Below, one piece after another: positions 1-9,711 of a DNA stretch of 64,000 bases; the stretch's first letter is position 1; each line of letters starts with the position of its first letter. The DNA comes from Prochilodus magdalenae (taxonomy: Eukaryota; Chordata; Actinopteri; Characiformes; Prochilodontidae): NCBI GenBank assembly GCA_024036415.1, contig JAMWET010000129.1, forward strand, positions 993,501 to 1,057,500, given 5' to 3'. The notes beneath the pieces are model-generated. The model was not told the origin of the DNA. It worked only from the letters and a program-made list of their open reading frames with translations, and made no database searches. The position numbers were made by a program, and so were the translations under genes.

Positions 1-489
1 AGAATTTTTTCTGTTATTGCTCAAATCTCTCATTAAGACTTTAAAAGATTCTATCAAAACTCAAACCGAAAACAACTTTGACATACTACTGAAAGAAAAA
101 TGACAACTCATAGGTCTATAGGCCTGTGTATAATTCACAGAGGGCTGTGATGTTTGCTGTACCAGGATCTAACGAAGGGTTGAATCCTTCACTGTTTATG
201 CCACTGATCCATAGTATAAACATCTTTAGGATGGTGCATATAAGAGATAAAAACACTGATTCCTTTGCCTTTCATGGCTTAAAAATAGAGGGGAAAAATT
301 GACATTTTTGGATTACATTAATGAGATCTTACACCAGGCCTTTTGGACACACATATTTGTTGGTCGTCTCCACCAAGACAAAGCGGAACTCGTACCTGAA
401 GATGACAGCTGTACTGTACTGTAACGCTAAAAAATTACTCATGTTCAGTCTTTAAATGTAAACAGTCATTCACAGTGGTTTGACCATGT
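1..489. other. AT-rich DNA, no feature seen
   Basis: No gene, repeat or RNA feature recognised. Sequence upstream of the first LINE fragment; short frames only. Confidence 0.5.
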
Positions 490-824
490 GCTGTTGTACA
501 TATCTTGCACTGCTAAATTATTTATATTACTGCGTACTTGCACTGTCTGTATGGCTGACAACAGCCATCTTCTCAATTGCACTGTCTATATGGCTGACAT
601 CGGTCATCTTCTTAATTTGCACAGCAAATGGTATACCACTACCTGCATTACACAGACACTAAAGACTCTATTTTTATACCTTCAAACTTTGTATTGTATC
701 TTTGTCTTTATCTGTATAACTCTATCCTGTCCTTCTCTTGTTACTTCTGTGTACTTTGTATATCTACTACTGGATGCCTTGAATTTCCCTCTGGGATCAA
801 TAAAGTATCGATCTATCTATCTAT
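490..824 (+). mobile_element. LINE 3' end, copy 1 (5'-truncated)
   Basis: This is the 3' untranslated end of a non-LTR retrotransposon of the jockey superfamily (CR1/L2/Rex1-like). It matches the 3' UTR of the longer copy at 2546-2888 along most of its length, sharing blocks such as CACTGCTAAATTATTTATA. It finishes with the fish LINE terminus CTCTGGGATCAATAAAGTAT followed by ATCT repeats to about 824. No coding part remains, as expected for severe 5' truncation during target-primed reverse transcription. It carries a roughly 40-bp tandem duplication at 542-620 that copy 2 lacks. Frames read across it are not genes. The exact clade cannot be fixed without a search. Confidence 0.85.
542..620 (+). 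repeat. Tandem duplication inside LINE 3' UTR
   Basis: Two adjacent units of about 39-40 bp (542-580 and 581-620), each starting ACTGTCT and continuing through TATGGCTGACA to a CTCAATTGC or CTTAATTTGC end. The second LINE copy has only one unit, near 2641-2681, so the duplication is specific to this copy or to a subfamily. Confidence 0.8.
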
Positions 825-1012
825 TTAGAGAATCGTCAGTCTTGGATTTTTTTTACAGTGGTGATGATTGGATTCTGACTCCAACAGAGCATTTCACATC
901 AAACCACTCTAAATGACTTAATTTATATTTTAGCAACTTATTAATGCACACATTTAGGACGCATGTGTGTGAGATTTTGCTGTTTATTTATGAACAGAAA
1001 TGTGTAGCTTAT

Positions 1013-1861
1013 TGTTACGTGCCTGGGCTCAGTTTATTTGGCCCGCTGTTTTGCCCTGTGTTGTCGCTCTGTCTCTCACTTGTCTGTCCCCAGCTACAGG
1101 TTGGCTGCTGCGTCAATCATCGTTGGGGGTCCCCCAAAGTACTTCCGAGATCTGGCGGCCAATGGGGAACCTTTTTTCCTACGTGAGAGGCGGGGCTTGT
1201 GTTTTAAAAAAAGACCGGGGATTCAGTTCAGGGGAGGTTGGGAGTGATTTGTTTGTTTTGCTGATGTGGTGTGTTGGGGGAATTGAGGCGGACGCGCTTG
1301 GTGTTGTTCGTGTTGTACACATGTTAGTAGACTCATGTCAGGTCAGCAGCGTTGTTTGTTCTCCCTCTGCCGCCCGTAGCTAGCGCTTAGCCCTAGCCAC
1401 GTTCTGTATTGGCTGGTCCTCGTTAATTCCCGTTGTCTCTGTGTATTCGGGTTGTGTTTTGGCCTGCGTGGATAAGGGGTTTCTGGACAGGCAAGACGAG
1501 CGCTCATACATGATTGTATAGATACACTAGGTAAGGGACGGGCGTCAACCCCTGTATTTTTGTATTGGTGCAGATAGGAGAGAGTAGGTAACGAAACTTG
1601 AGCTAGGTCCATTTATATATATATATATATATTTCTTTTCTTTGGCGCCGTCCGTGTTCAGTTTCTCCCTTTTAGCACGCAGCCATTTGTCCCTTTGTAT
1701 ATCTGTTTGTCTTAATGTCTAAGTATTTTGGAGTGCATTTAAATAAATGACGCCAGTAAAGCTGTATATGGTGTTGTACTTCTCTGGTTTGCACGCCACA
1801 TAATCACACACGTTACTGACCCAGAAATGATTACCCCTAGACGACTAGAGGGGTCGTAACA
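1013..1861 (+). mobile_element. Probable solo LTR of an LTR retrotransposon
   Basis: An 849-bp block starts TGTTACG and ends CGTAACA, a perfect 7-bp terminal inverted repeat of the TG...CA type that bounds retrotransposon LTRs. It is more GC-rich than its surroundings and has an AATAAA polyadenylation signal near 1743, about 120 bp before its end, as a 3' R/U5 region would. No primer-binding site follows 1861 and no polypurine tract or gag-pol remnant adjoins, so it is best read as a solo LTR left by recombination between two LTRs. I see no matching 4-6 bp target duplication (GCTTAT on the left, CATGAC on the right). The 127-codon frame inside it is not a convincing gene. Gypsy-like is my guess from the ends. 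Confidence 0.65.
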
Positions 1862-1929
1862 CATGACTATATCGTATCTGACAACTCACAGTCAACAACT
1901 GACAATCCCATCTGTCTTTTAAGCACTGG

Positions 1930-2888
1930 TTAACTAAAATAACTGAGTTGTGTATAGACTTCAGAAGGTCCAGGCCCTCTCAGCAGCCAATCTCCATCAA
2001 GGGGGTCGATGTGGAGGTGGTCAGGTCCTACAGATACCTTGGTGTGCACCTGGACGAGAGGCTGGACTGGTCAGTAAACACTGACACAGACACTGACACT
2101 GATCTGCCAGAAACTTCTGCTGATGTTCTACCAGTCTGTGGTGGCCAGCGTCCTCTTCTATGCTGTGGGGTGTTGGGGAGACAGTATCAGCAGGAGGGAT
2201 GCTGGACGACTCGACAGGCTGGTGAGGAAAGCTGGTTCTGTGCTAGGACTAGAGCTGGAGTCCTTAACACCACTGGCAGACAGGAGAGCCCTCAGCAAGC
2301 TGCTGAACATCATGGACAATGTTCACCATCCTCTGCACAGCACGATCATCGGGCAGAGGAGCTCATTCAGTGGCAGACTGCTGTCCCAGTCCTGCTCCAC
2401 AGACAGACTCAGAAAGTCCTTTGTCCCTCAGGCCATAAGACTGTTCAACTTCTCTCAGTACAGCAAATGGGAAAAACTCTGGACACTCTTTCATTCCGGT
2501 CACTCCAATGGACACACCCCCTTCTCTGCACACACTCCCTCCTAAATGCCCTATTTCTATTTATATTGTATTATTCTACTCCATTCTGTACTGTTTACAT
2601 ACCTTGCACTGCTAAATTATTTATATTACTGTGTACTTGCACTGTCTGTAAGGCTGACAACAGCCATCTACTTAATTTGCTCAGCAAATGGTTTACCACT
2701 ACCTCCATTTATACTTTATACTTTACACAGACACTAAGGACTCTATTTTTATACTCTTATACTTTATATTGTATCTCTGTCTCTATCTGTACAACTCTCT
2801 TGTGCTTATATTGTTACTTCTGTATAGTTTGTATATCTGCTGCTGGATGCCTTGAATTTCCCTCTGGGATCAATAAAGTATCTATCTA
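1930..2888 (+). mobile_element. LINE 3' half, copy 2 (5'-truncated)
   Basis: A second copy of the LINE seen at 490-824, retaining the last part of the reverse-transcriptase ORF (1933-2545) and the whole 3' UTR (2546-2888). The 3' end is the same CTCTGGGATCAATAAAGTAT followed by a short ATCT run. It lies on the same strand as copy 1, with the solo LTR between them. The coding part is broken by an internal deletion and frameshift, so the copy is dead. Confidence 0.88.
1933..2545 (+). pseudogene. LINE reverse transcriptase C-terminal fragment, broken
   Basis: Remnant of the ORF2-type polyprotein of a jockey-superfamily LINE, which copies its RNA into DNA at the insertion site. Two frames carry recognisable sequence. 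The first (1933 to about 2082) reads TKITELCIDFRRSRPS and RSYRYLGVHLDERLDW, the segment after the RT palm where family members have a VDFRR and YKYLGVHLD-type sequence. The second, in a shifted frame from about 2108 to the stop at 2545, reads MFYQSVVASVLFYAVGCWG and RRDAGRLDRLVRKAGSVLG, the usual C-terminal region, followed by a PQAIRLFN-type end. Between them, roughly 20 residues expected in the family are missing. Short ACTGAC-type repeats (about 2079-2102) stand in their place, and the frame shifts there. The RT catalytic core and endonuclease domain are absent because of 5' truncation. Confidence 0.85.
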
Positions 2889-3299
2889 CATTTTTGTTCA
2901 TATAAAATTCTATCTTCTGGTAGCAGTAATCAGAATGCACAGCCCCTTCGTCACTGGTCTCTACAAGGCATCTTAGTCTCAACCTACCATCTCTGTCCCT
3001 CCTTCACCAAAACTTACACTCAGTGCAATGCTGTACTGTTTCCCACAAACAGCCTCTAATTGCAGCATCTGTGTGACAGTGGAAATAATACTAATGAAGG
3101 AGCTTGGTGAATCCCTAATTAAGTCTAATGGTGCAGCTTGGGTCGTCTTGCTACAAAGAAACAGTGCTGTAAGACCTCAATGTTTCTGTGTCCAGAGAAA
3201 ACGCTAAAAATAAAACTACCAAGATTATTCAACACAGAGGATAGACCAGTGCTTGCAAAAACAAAACTAAACAAAAACTATTAAAAGAACTAAAAGAGT
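2889..3299. other. Unique-looking AT-rich spacer
   Basis: No gene, repeat or RNA feature recognised. Confidence 0.4.
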
Positions 3300-3600
3300 T
3301 TGGCATGCCTGCTGGTTCTCCTCTTCCTCTCTCGCGCTGTCCCACTGTGAAGTATTGCCACTCTTTGCGTTTCTCCCTGTTAGCTTCTCTGGTTTTACTC
3401 TATTTTGACTTTCTGGTTTACTCTTTGGTCTTTCCCGTTTTGGTTCTGTTTCTGGTCTGCCTGTTTTTCTTACTCTGACTCATAACCCTTGTTTCTGTCT
3501 GTACTGATCCTGTTGCTGCTGCGTTGTACTACCAGTCTGCTTAATAAACATTGCTTTGCTTTTAGCTCAGCGCATGTCATCATCTGTCTGTCCAGAAGTA
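3300..3600 (+). mobile_element. LTR-like retroelement 3' end (fragment)
   Basis: A pyrimidine-rich block full of GTTTCT/GGTTTT-type runs leads to an AATAAA signal at 3543-3548, then TTTTAGCTC and a GCATGTCATC end. This is the look of the U3-R-U5 part of many fish LTR retrotransposons. A similar layout occurs on the minus strand at 5108-5460, with the same spacing between AATAAA and TTTTAGCTC. Clear TG/CA ends were not found, so the boundaries are approximate. Confidence 0.4.
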
Positions 3601-4395
3601 AATATAGGAAAGACAAGGGGAGAGAGAGAAGGGAAGACATATGGACAAAAAGAGACTCTCCAAGTAATAATACAAGCCATCCACATTAAGCTCACCACAC
3701 TGAGTGAAATCAAGTAAGCCGCTATGAATGGAGAGGGATCACTGGAACAAATTTGATTGAGTACAGCCTTCAGAAAATGCAGCTTCTGGCTCTTGGTACA
3801 AACTGCAAACTGGGGTTTAATTCTGTTAAATCCAAATGCATTATGCTTTGTAGGTGGCATAACTCAGGTACTATCAATTCTATTTATGATGTACACAGAA
3901 TGACTTTGCCTTTCATTGTGTTTTTGCTCCCTGACATATAATCATGAAAAGCTTCTCACTGACGTTCATTGACTTAACTCACATTTCTACAGTGACACTG
4001 TCTTAAGTCAGTAGTAGTCATTAGTCACTAGAAGCCACTTTACTTGTAGTCACTTCACTGATAACAGTGACTTTTCAAAAGATCTGTTTCTTATTAATAA
4101 TCTGGATCTGACAGCAGTCGTCAATTATCACTACTTTTTCAAAAATACTTCTGTCCAATCACAGGCTGGTTTATTTATTTATTTATATTTTGTAAAATCT
4201 TTTCCTCTGTTACTGCTCTAGTGTTTGTTTTGCTAGCTCTGGTGTTGACCAGTGTGGGAAAAATTCACTTTTTGAGTGTCCTTTTAAGGTTTCCCCTTTG
4301 TTACTCTTACGGATTTTTTCTTTGTGCGTGGACCCGGGTTTTCCATAAAGTTATATAAATAACCTTTGACTTGACTAAGTGCCCACATCTGCTTA
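3601..4395. other. AT-rich spacer, no gene
   Basis: No coding or RNA feature recognised. A 97-codon minus-strand frame (3567-3860) has no family I know and overlaps the repeat end. Confidence 0.4.
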
Positions 4396-4435
4396 GTTGT
4401 TGCTGTTGTTGTTCTTGTTGTTGTTGTTGTTGTTG

Positions 4436-4475
<40 letters not shown>
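4396..4475 (+). repeat. (TTG)n(TTA)n compound microsatellite
   Basis: About 45 bp of TTG-type trinucleotides pass directly into about 35 bp of ATT trinucleotides. The Ile/Thr-rich minus-strand frame over it is a by-product of the repeat. Confidence 0.95.
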
Positions 4476-5107
4476 GTAAAAGATTCTAACACTCAAGTGG
4501 ATTTGGAAGCAGACACAGTGAAAAAATGTAGCTTCATCCTAAAGTAATGTCCCGTCCCATGTGAAACCCATTCCGATTTCACATCCTTGTCCTTCCCTAG
4601 ACCACTCATGTAGAGTTAGCATGATATCATGTTTTACATTAGCATGCAATCCATTACAGTTAACTGTAAAACTATCACTGACTTTATCAGGTTTGTGCTT
4701 CTATTACTGCAAGTATACAAAAAGTCTGGTGGCAAAAAACAGACCAAACACAAAAAAATAAGGATGGGCTGTATGATTAGCAAAACTGGCTTGAGTAAAA
4801 CCAGAGAATGTACATAGAAGGAAACCAGGCAGGGTGGAATATAATTGGGAAAGCTTGTAGCAATTATCATGCCACCTATTTAGAAGAAAAGTCCTGACCT
4901 GCTGGTTATAAAAATAAGAGACATAACTGTCTACCCTGCAACAAATGACACCTTAGCAGGCAAGCTCTGACTGCTTTTTCTAGAAAGAAACAAGGAATGT
5001 CTTACCACTACAATTTCAGAGAAGACCACAAATATTACACTTTGTCCAACCATAGGCAAAAGGTTGTAATGTTTCATAGAACAGATATATCATAAATGGA
5101 GGATATG
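4476..5107. other. AT-rich spacer, no gene
   Basis: Nothing recognised beyond short unsupported frames. Confidence 0.4.
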
Positions 5108-5460
5108 AACTCGACCAACGGGCACAGAGCTAAAAGTCAAATAGGCTTTATTGAAAAATTGGGCAGTTGGACACAGCAACAATACATGACCAAACATGAA
5201 TGGAGAAGGCGAGATCATAGTCAGGAAACAGGCTAAGGCCATTATTCACAGAAAGAACGGTCAGAGAGCCGACGAAGCAGAAAACAGCAGAATAGAACTC
5301 TAAGCATTGCAAACAGGGTTTGGCAAAACTTCACTACGAGTGTAAGTGAGGCTTATATGCAGACTGATGACTGATGACAGGTGGGCTGAGACCTAGAGCG
5401 GGAATGACTGGGAGACTGGGGACATGTGGGTGTGATGTCATCAGGTGATGCACACAAGTT
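5108..5460 (-). mobile_element. LTR-like interspersed repeat, minus orientation
   Basis: Read on the minus strand, this block ends with AATAAA (at 5147-5152) followed by ACTTTTAGCTCTGTGC, parallel to the AATAAA...GCTTTTAGCTCAGCGC layout at 3543-3575 on the plus strand. On the plus strand it has the sound of a repeat abundant in otophysan fish genomes (runs such as CAGGAAACAGGC and GATGACAGGTG). Clear terminal repeats or target duplications were not found. It could be an LTR fragment or a non-autonomous derivative. Confidence 0.45.
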
Positions 5461-8044
5461 CAATTCTCTTTATTTGTGGGACTACTAGTGTCTTTCTGAG
5501 GTTTTGCATGAAATTAATCAATAAATTAATATAATTTTTAGCCCAGCAGTAAAATTATTATCAACAGTGAAATGTTAACTTTATTTACATATTCATTTTA
5601 ACTTTGTGGGCAAGGCTGTTCAGATTGCCTGTCAGTGTGCATGTGTGTATGACTGGCAAAGTATTTCAATAATTTTAAGTTGAAGTTGCTGTGGAAGGAA
5701 TGACAGAGGGGGCAATGGCAGTGGATAAAGGCACCGGCTGGGTGCAGTCTTCAGCCTTAAAGGAATATTTCACCCACAAATTATAACACTGCTAATAATA
5801 GTCAAATGCTGCAAATGTAATTAAACATATAAATCAAATAAATTACCACAACTAGTTCCCACTAACTAGTCCCCAGTAGCGGTCATAGATTAAAAACCTC
5901 TAGATTAAACTGGTTATCTGTGTTACAACAAACAGCTAGAGTTTATAAAACCATTATCCTCTACGGAACATAGCAGCTTGTGCAGAGGCTATGGCAAGGA
6001 TCATTATATGCTAGATTTATGAAATAAAGTCCTAAACGACCACAGCATTTGTCAAGCGGTAAGCTTAGCGTTCATTGATCTAAGGAGGAGGACTCCAGGG
6101 GACCTCTAGTCCTGCACACTAATAGCTAATGCTTACAGGATTAGCCAATCTGCACTAGCACGTCTTGGCCATCCAAGTAGCTGTATTCCACTTGAACTTC
6201 TCCTTGATCACATTTCTTCTTAATACAGGCCCTAAACAAGAATCAGGGGATGGTGGCTTCTGTAAAATCCAAGTAAACATGCTGTATAATATTTTAAATG
6301 TTGGTATGATGCCAAATTTGAAGGTTTATTAAACATCTAGCAGAGTTTGAAAAAAAAAAGAAAATATGATTATTACTTCTAAGACGTGTAATAAATATCT
6401 GGATGTGGTTTAATATTCTAAGGCTTTCACTGGCTTCCTTAGCTTTATAGGTGGTGATGAATTAAGATTTTTACTTGCTAATTTGCATTCACTTGCTATT
6501 ATTTATATTCGCTTTTTTGCTGTCTCTTGCTAGTTTACTTTACTCACTACTTTTTTATTTTACTGGTTTGCTTCCACCTACTAGGCCTGCTTTCAATGCC
6601 AAAGAAGGTGCAGACTCAAAGAGAGTTGGAAGGTTTAGGCATGGAGAATGAAACAGGAGGTGACTCCAGCCTTGTGACTGATGATGGTCAAGCTTGACAA
6701 GCTCTGCCCAAGAACAGGGCCATCAAAAGGGGAAACATTCTGGCCAAGCAGCACAAGTACAAACAGACATTGAAAAGTTATTCACAGGGCCTACTTTGTA
6801 CATGCATATTACATGACCACAAGACATTAACCTAATTAGAAAGCAATCATGGACTTAGGTTCCCTGGGGGTTTAAGATGTAATGTACTACACCTCGGCGA
6901 AGCATACAAAAGTGTAGGTCAGCCTTCAGCACCAGAGGGGAAGGTACAATTTGAAAGAATCATTCATATTGACAAGCTGTAGAGTCATACTCTACGCAAC
7001 TCATTAGCCATCACTCATATAAATGTTTACATGCATGCGCATCAGCTCAGGGCTTAATACAAAAGAAACAACAACAATAAGCTTCCCATTAACTCCCGTA
7101 GCTGAGCATTTTCATGATTTATGGTTCATTAATCCCAGGAAATGGGTACTGCAAATGGGATTGCTCATTAGGGCTCCAAGTTGCTATCTTATGCTCAGAG
7201 TGGGTGGGGTGTCTGCTAAATGGAGGGAACAGGATAAATATGTTTTAGAAAACTAGATAAAATGTAAAGAAACTAAACCAGGTTGGCCGATTTCTAAATG
7301 GCAAAGAACGAACGAAAGACACAGTGAGAGGCAGAGTGTACAAAATAAATTTACATGGCTCTCAGAAGCTCTTTCTAAATAAAATCACAAAACTTCAAAT
7401 CCAGGCCCTGTCTAAAACAACCACACATGCTGCTTTCGTGTCTAGGCAGACAATACAACAATATAACCAGTTTGTATCATGTGAATCAGCAAAGGTGCCG
7501 GTATTAGAAATAATTTGCTGCTACAGCAGAAAGCAGACTATGTGGGGCTCTCCTATAGATGTGGGAGCACTCCTATAGCCAAAGTTATTTGAATAATACA
7601 CATTCAGCCATGTTCTTAAGTCCATACCAGTACAATAGTTGTGAGCAACAATTAACAATTGCAGATTCACCTTGGCATTCTCAATCCAAACCTCTGACCT
7701 TTGCCCAGTGCAGGTTATGTGTTCTGTTTCAGTTCTTAATACACATTACCCAAGCGTTTAAGGGCTGCAAACTTTTGATTAGCTGACTAAGGTGTAAAGG
7801 AAGCTTGAACAGAAACCTACACTAATGGATTTAGGACCTCTGACCTACAGGCAACAACATACTGTGCACTCTGTGTGAAGAAAAACCTCTCAAGGCACTG
7901 ATCTATGCACTGATAGAACGACTTAGAAGCTGTGTCGCATATTTCTCATTGGATGTCACAGAATTTTTCACGACCAAATGAAGAAATAACTGAAATATTG
8001 ATTCTCGGTACTAAAACTCAGAGAACAACGCTTTATGAGCTCAT
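5461..8044. other. Long AT-rich interval without a supported gene
   Basis: No exon, tRNA or transposon was recognised. A block near 7060-7190 is less repetitive and contains homeodomain-type TAAT cores (TTAATCCC, TCATTAGGG). It is a possible conserved non-coding element, but this cannot be shown from one sequence. A 34-codon frame from 6596 is too short to call. Confidence 0.35.
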
Positions 8045-8310
8045 ATCACTCCTGTTCTGAGAGAGCTGCACTGGCTACCTGCATCTGTTAGAATAGACTT
8101 TAAAGTTCTGGTCTATAAGGCTCTGAATAATCTAGCACCTGCTTACATCTTAGATCTACAAGTGTTGGCCTTCTGCAAACACCTTCTGTAAAATTCAGAA
8201 AACATGGAAAGACCTCTTTCAGTTATTATGCTTCTAAACTGCGGGACTCAATTCCAACTTCTTTTAGACAGTCAAGCTCTGTGCTCACATTTTTTATTAT
8301 TAAGATAAGA
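8045..8310 (+). pseudogene. LINE reverse transcriptase C-terminal relic
   Basis: The plus strand reads ITPVLRELHWLPASVRIDFK and then VLVYKALNNLAPAYILDL. This is the well-known C-terminal block of fish L2/CR1-like LINE reverse transcriptases, normally a HWLPV-RI-FK-LLL-YKAL-GLAPAYL arrangement. After a frame break, an FSYYASKLRDSIPTSFRQ block follows, the next conserved segment of the same protein. This family differs from the LINE at 1930-2888. The endonuclease and RT core are missing and no 3' UTR was recognised, so it is an old fragment with no coding function. Confidence 0.8.
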
Positions 8311-9693
8311 GTAAAGGACATTTTTTAAGCATAGCCAGACCGCCACCACGGTCCCCCTGAGCAGTCAACAAGGTGCACCGATCCCTGTCTGCCACCTCCT
8401 TCAGGCTCTGTATCAATCTGCACAAATTAGACCCTTAACACAGTCCTCTATTAGCCAAATATAGAGAAGTCTGAGCAATCATGACCACAACACTTGGCCT
8501 TACTACATCCCTGCTTTAGAAGTTCTGATATGTGGAAAATACACCTGTAGTAACATAATATATATATATATTTTTTTACACTTTTGAGATTTTAGATTGA
8601 GGCACTAGCTTCAAGGGAAGTGGAATGGAGGAGGGTATATCACCTTCCTTTGGGGCTGCAATATGGTCTCAGTGATCTACACAGCTAGTGAATTCTCATT
8701 TCCCCTAAAGTGTTCTGCTCAAGAGCTATGAGGATTCCCAGCATGCTATGATGCAGTAGTAAAAGGGAGCAGGCTAAACACTCCCCAAACTGGGCCATCA
8801 AAACACTGTGGGGCTGGGGGATGAGCAAGGTAAAAAGGGAATGTTTTTGCCCCAGAAACAGAGCAAAACAGAGAAAAAAGAGTGCAATGCTAAGAAGCAG
8901 TCAAAACAATACAGAAAGAGTGTCAGAGCTGTGCTTACAGCATCAAAGAGATCACCAATCCTAAAAACGGCCTCCACTTGTTATACTACGAACAGTAAAA
9001 TGCATCTCCCATTGCCTCCTGAGGGCCACCTGCATGTTTCATAAGTCCAAATTCCAGAAAAACTGCGCAGTATGTGGGTTGGCTTCTTTTTCTTGAATCA
9101 GCACCTCTGTCAAAATGTATCATTGCTTGTTAATCAACCTTGTGCACTGTGCGGCTGGGCTGCGTCATACTTCCTAATTATATATGATTGATATGTTTAC
9201 TGTAACACTCGGAATGGCTTAATTGAATGTGTGGCACTTTGATTATGCTATGAAATGCAATGCTGACATCAGTGAAGTATATATAATACCGAAAAGCAAT
9301 TTAACAAATTAAACACAGAAAAATAATATCTGAAATGTGCTCATGCATGAAATCTCCAAATACTAAACTGTCCTGCCAATTCTTAACTATTACTAACTAA
9401 TCAGATAACTTTGTACCCCACTACTCTTTTCTACAGAAAAGAGTAAAAAAAAAAAACACTGATGGAAAAAAACCAAAATGAAAATAAAATCACTGTAGTG
9501 TTTAAGGAGAAATGTAGAGGCCCTTACACTGAGCAACACCATTAAACGGATACCTAGAACTATCTATTACTCATTTCACAAAAACAATGGCATGTAAAGG
9601 GGTAGCTGATGGTACAAAACCTTTTAACCTAACCACAGAGATTAATTATTTTTTTGTAATTTCTTATTTTGTATTCTGTAAACCTGTACTTTA
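8311..9693. other. Spacer, no gene
   Basis: Nothing supported. A short TA run near 8558-8572 is the only simple repeat seen. Confidence 0.4.
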
Positions 9694-9711
9694 CTATATA
9701 TATATATATAT
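9694..9711. repeat. Short (TA)n microsatellite
   Basis: Nine TA units. Confidence 0.85.

Noticed and set aside
1641..1660. TTTGGCGCCGTCCGTGTTCA resembling a tRNA-Lys primer-binding site
   Set aside because: It lies inside the proposed LTR rather than directly after it, and no gag-pol sequence follows.
1948..2976. 342-codon plus frame read as one gene
   Set aside because: It begins at a TTG, joins one real LINE coding segment to out-of-frame LINE and 3' UTR sequence, and does not represent a single protein.
4284..4496. 70-codon Ile/Thr-rich minus frame
   Set aside because: Translation of the TTG/TTA microsatellite.
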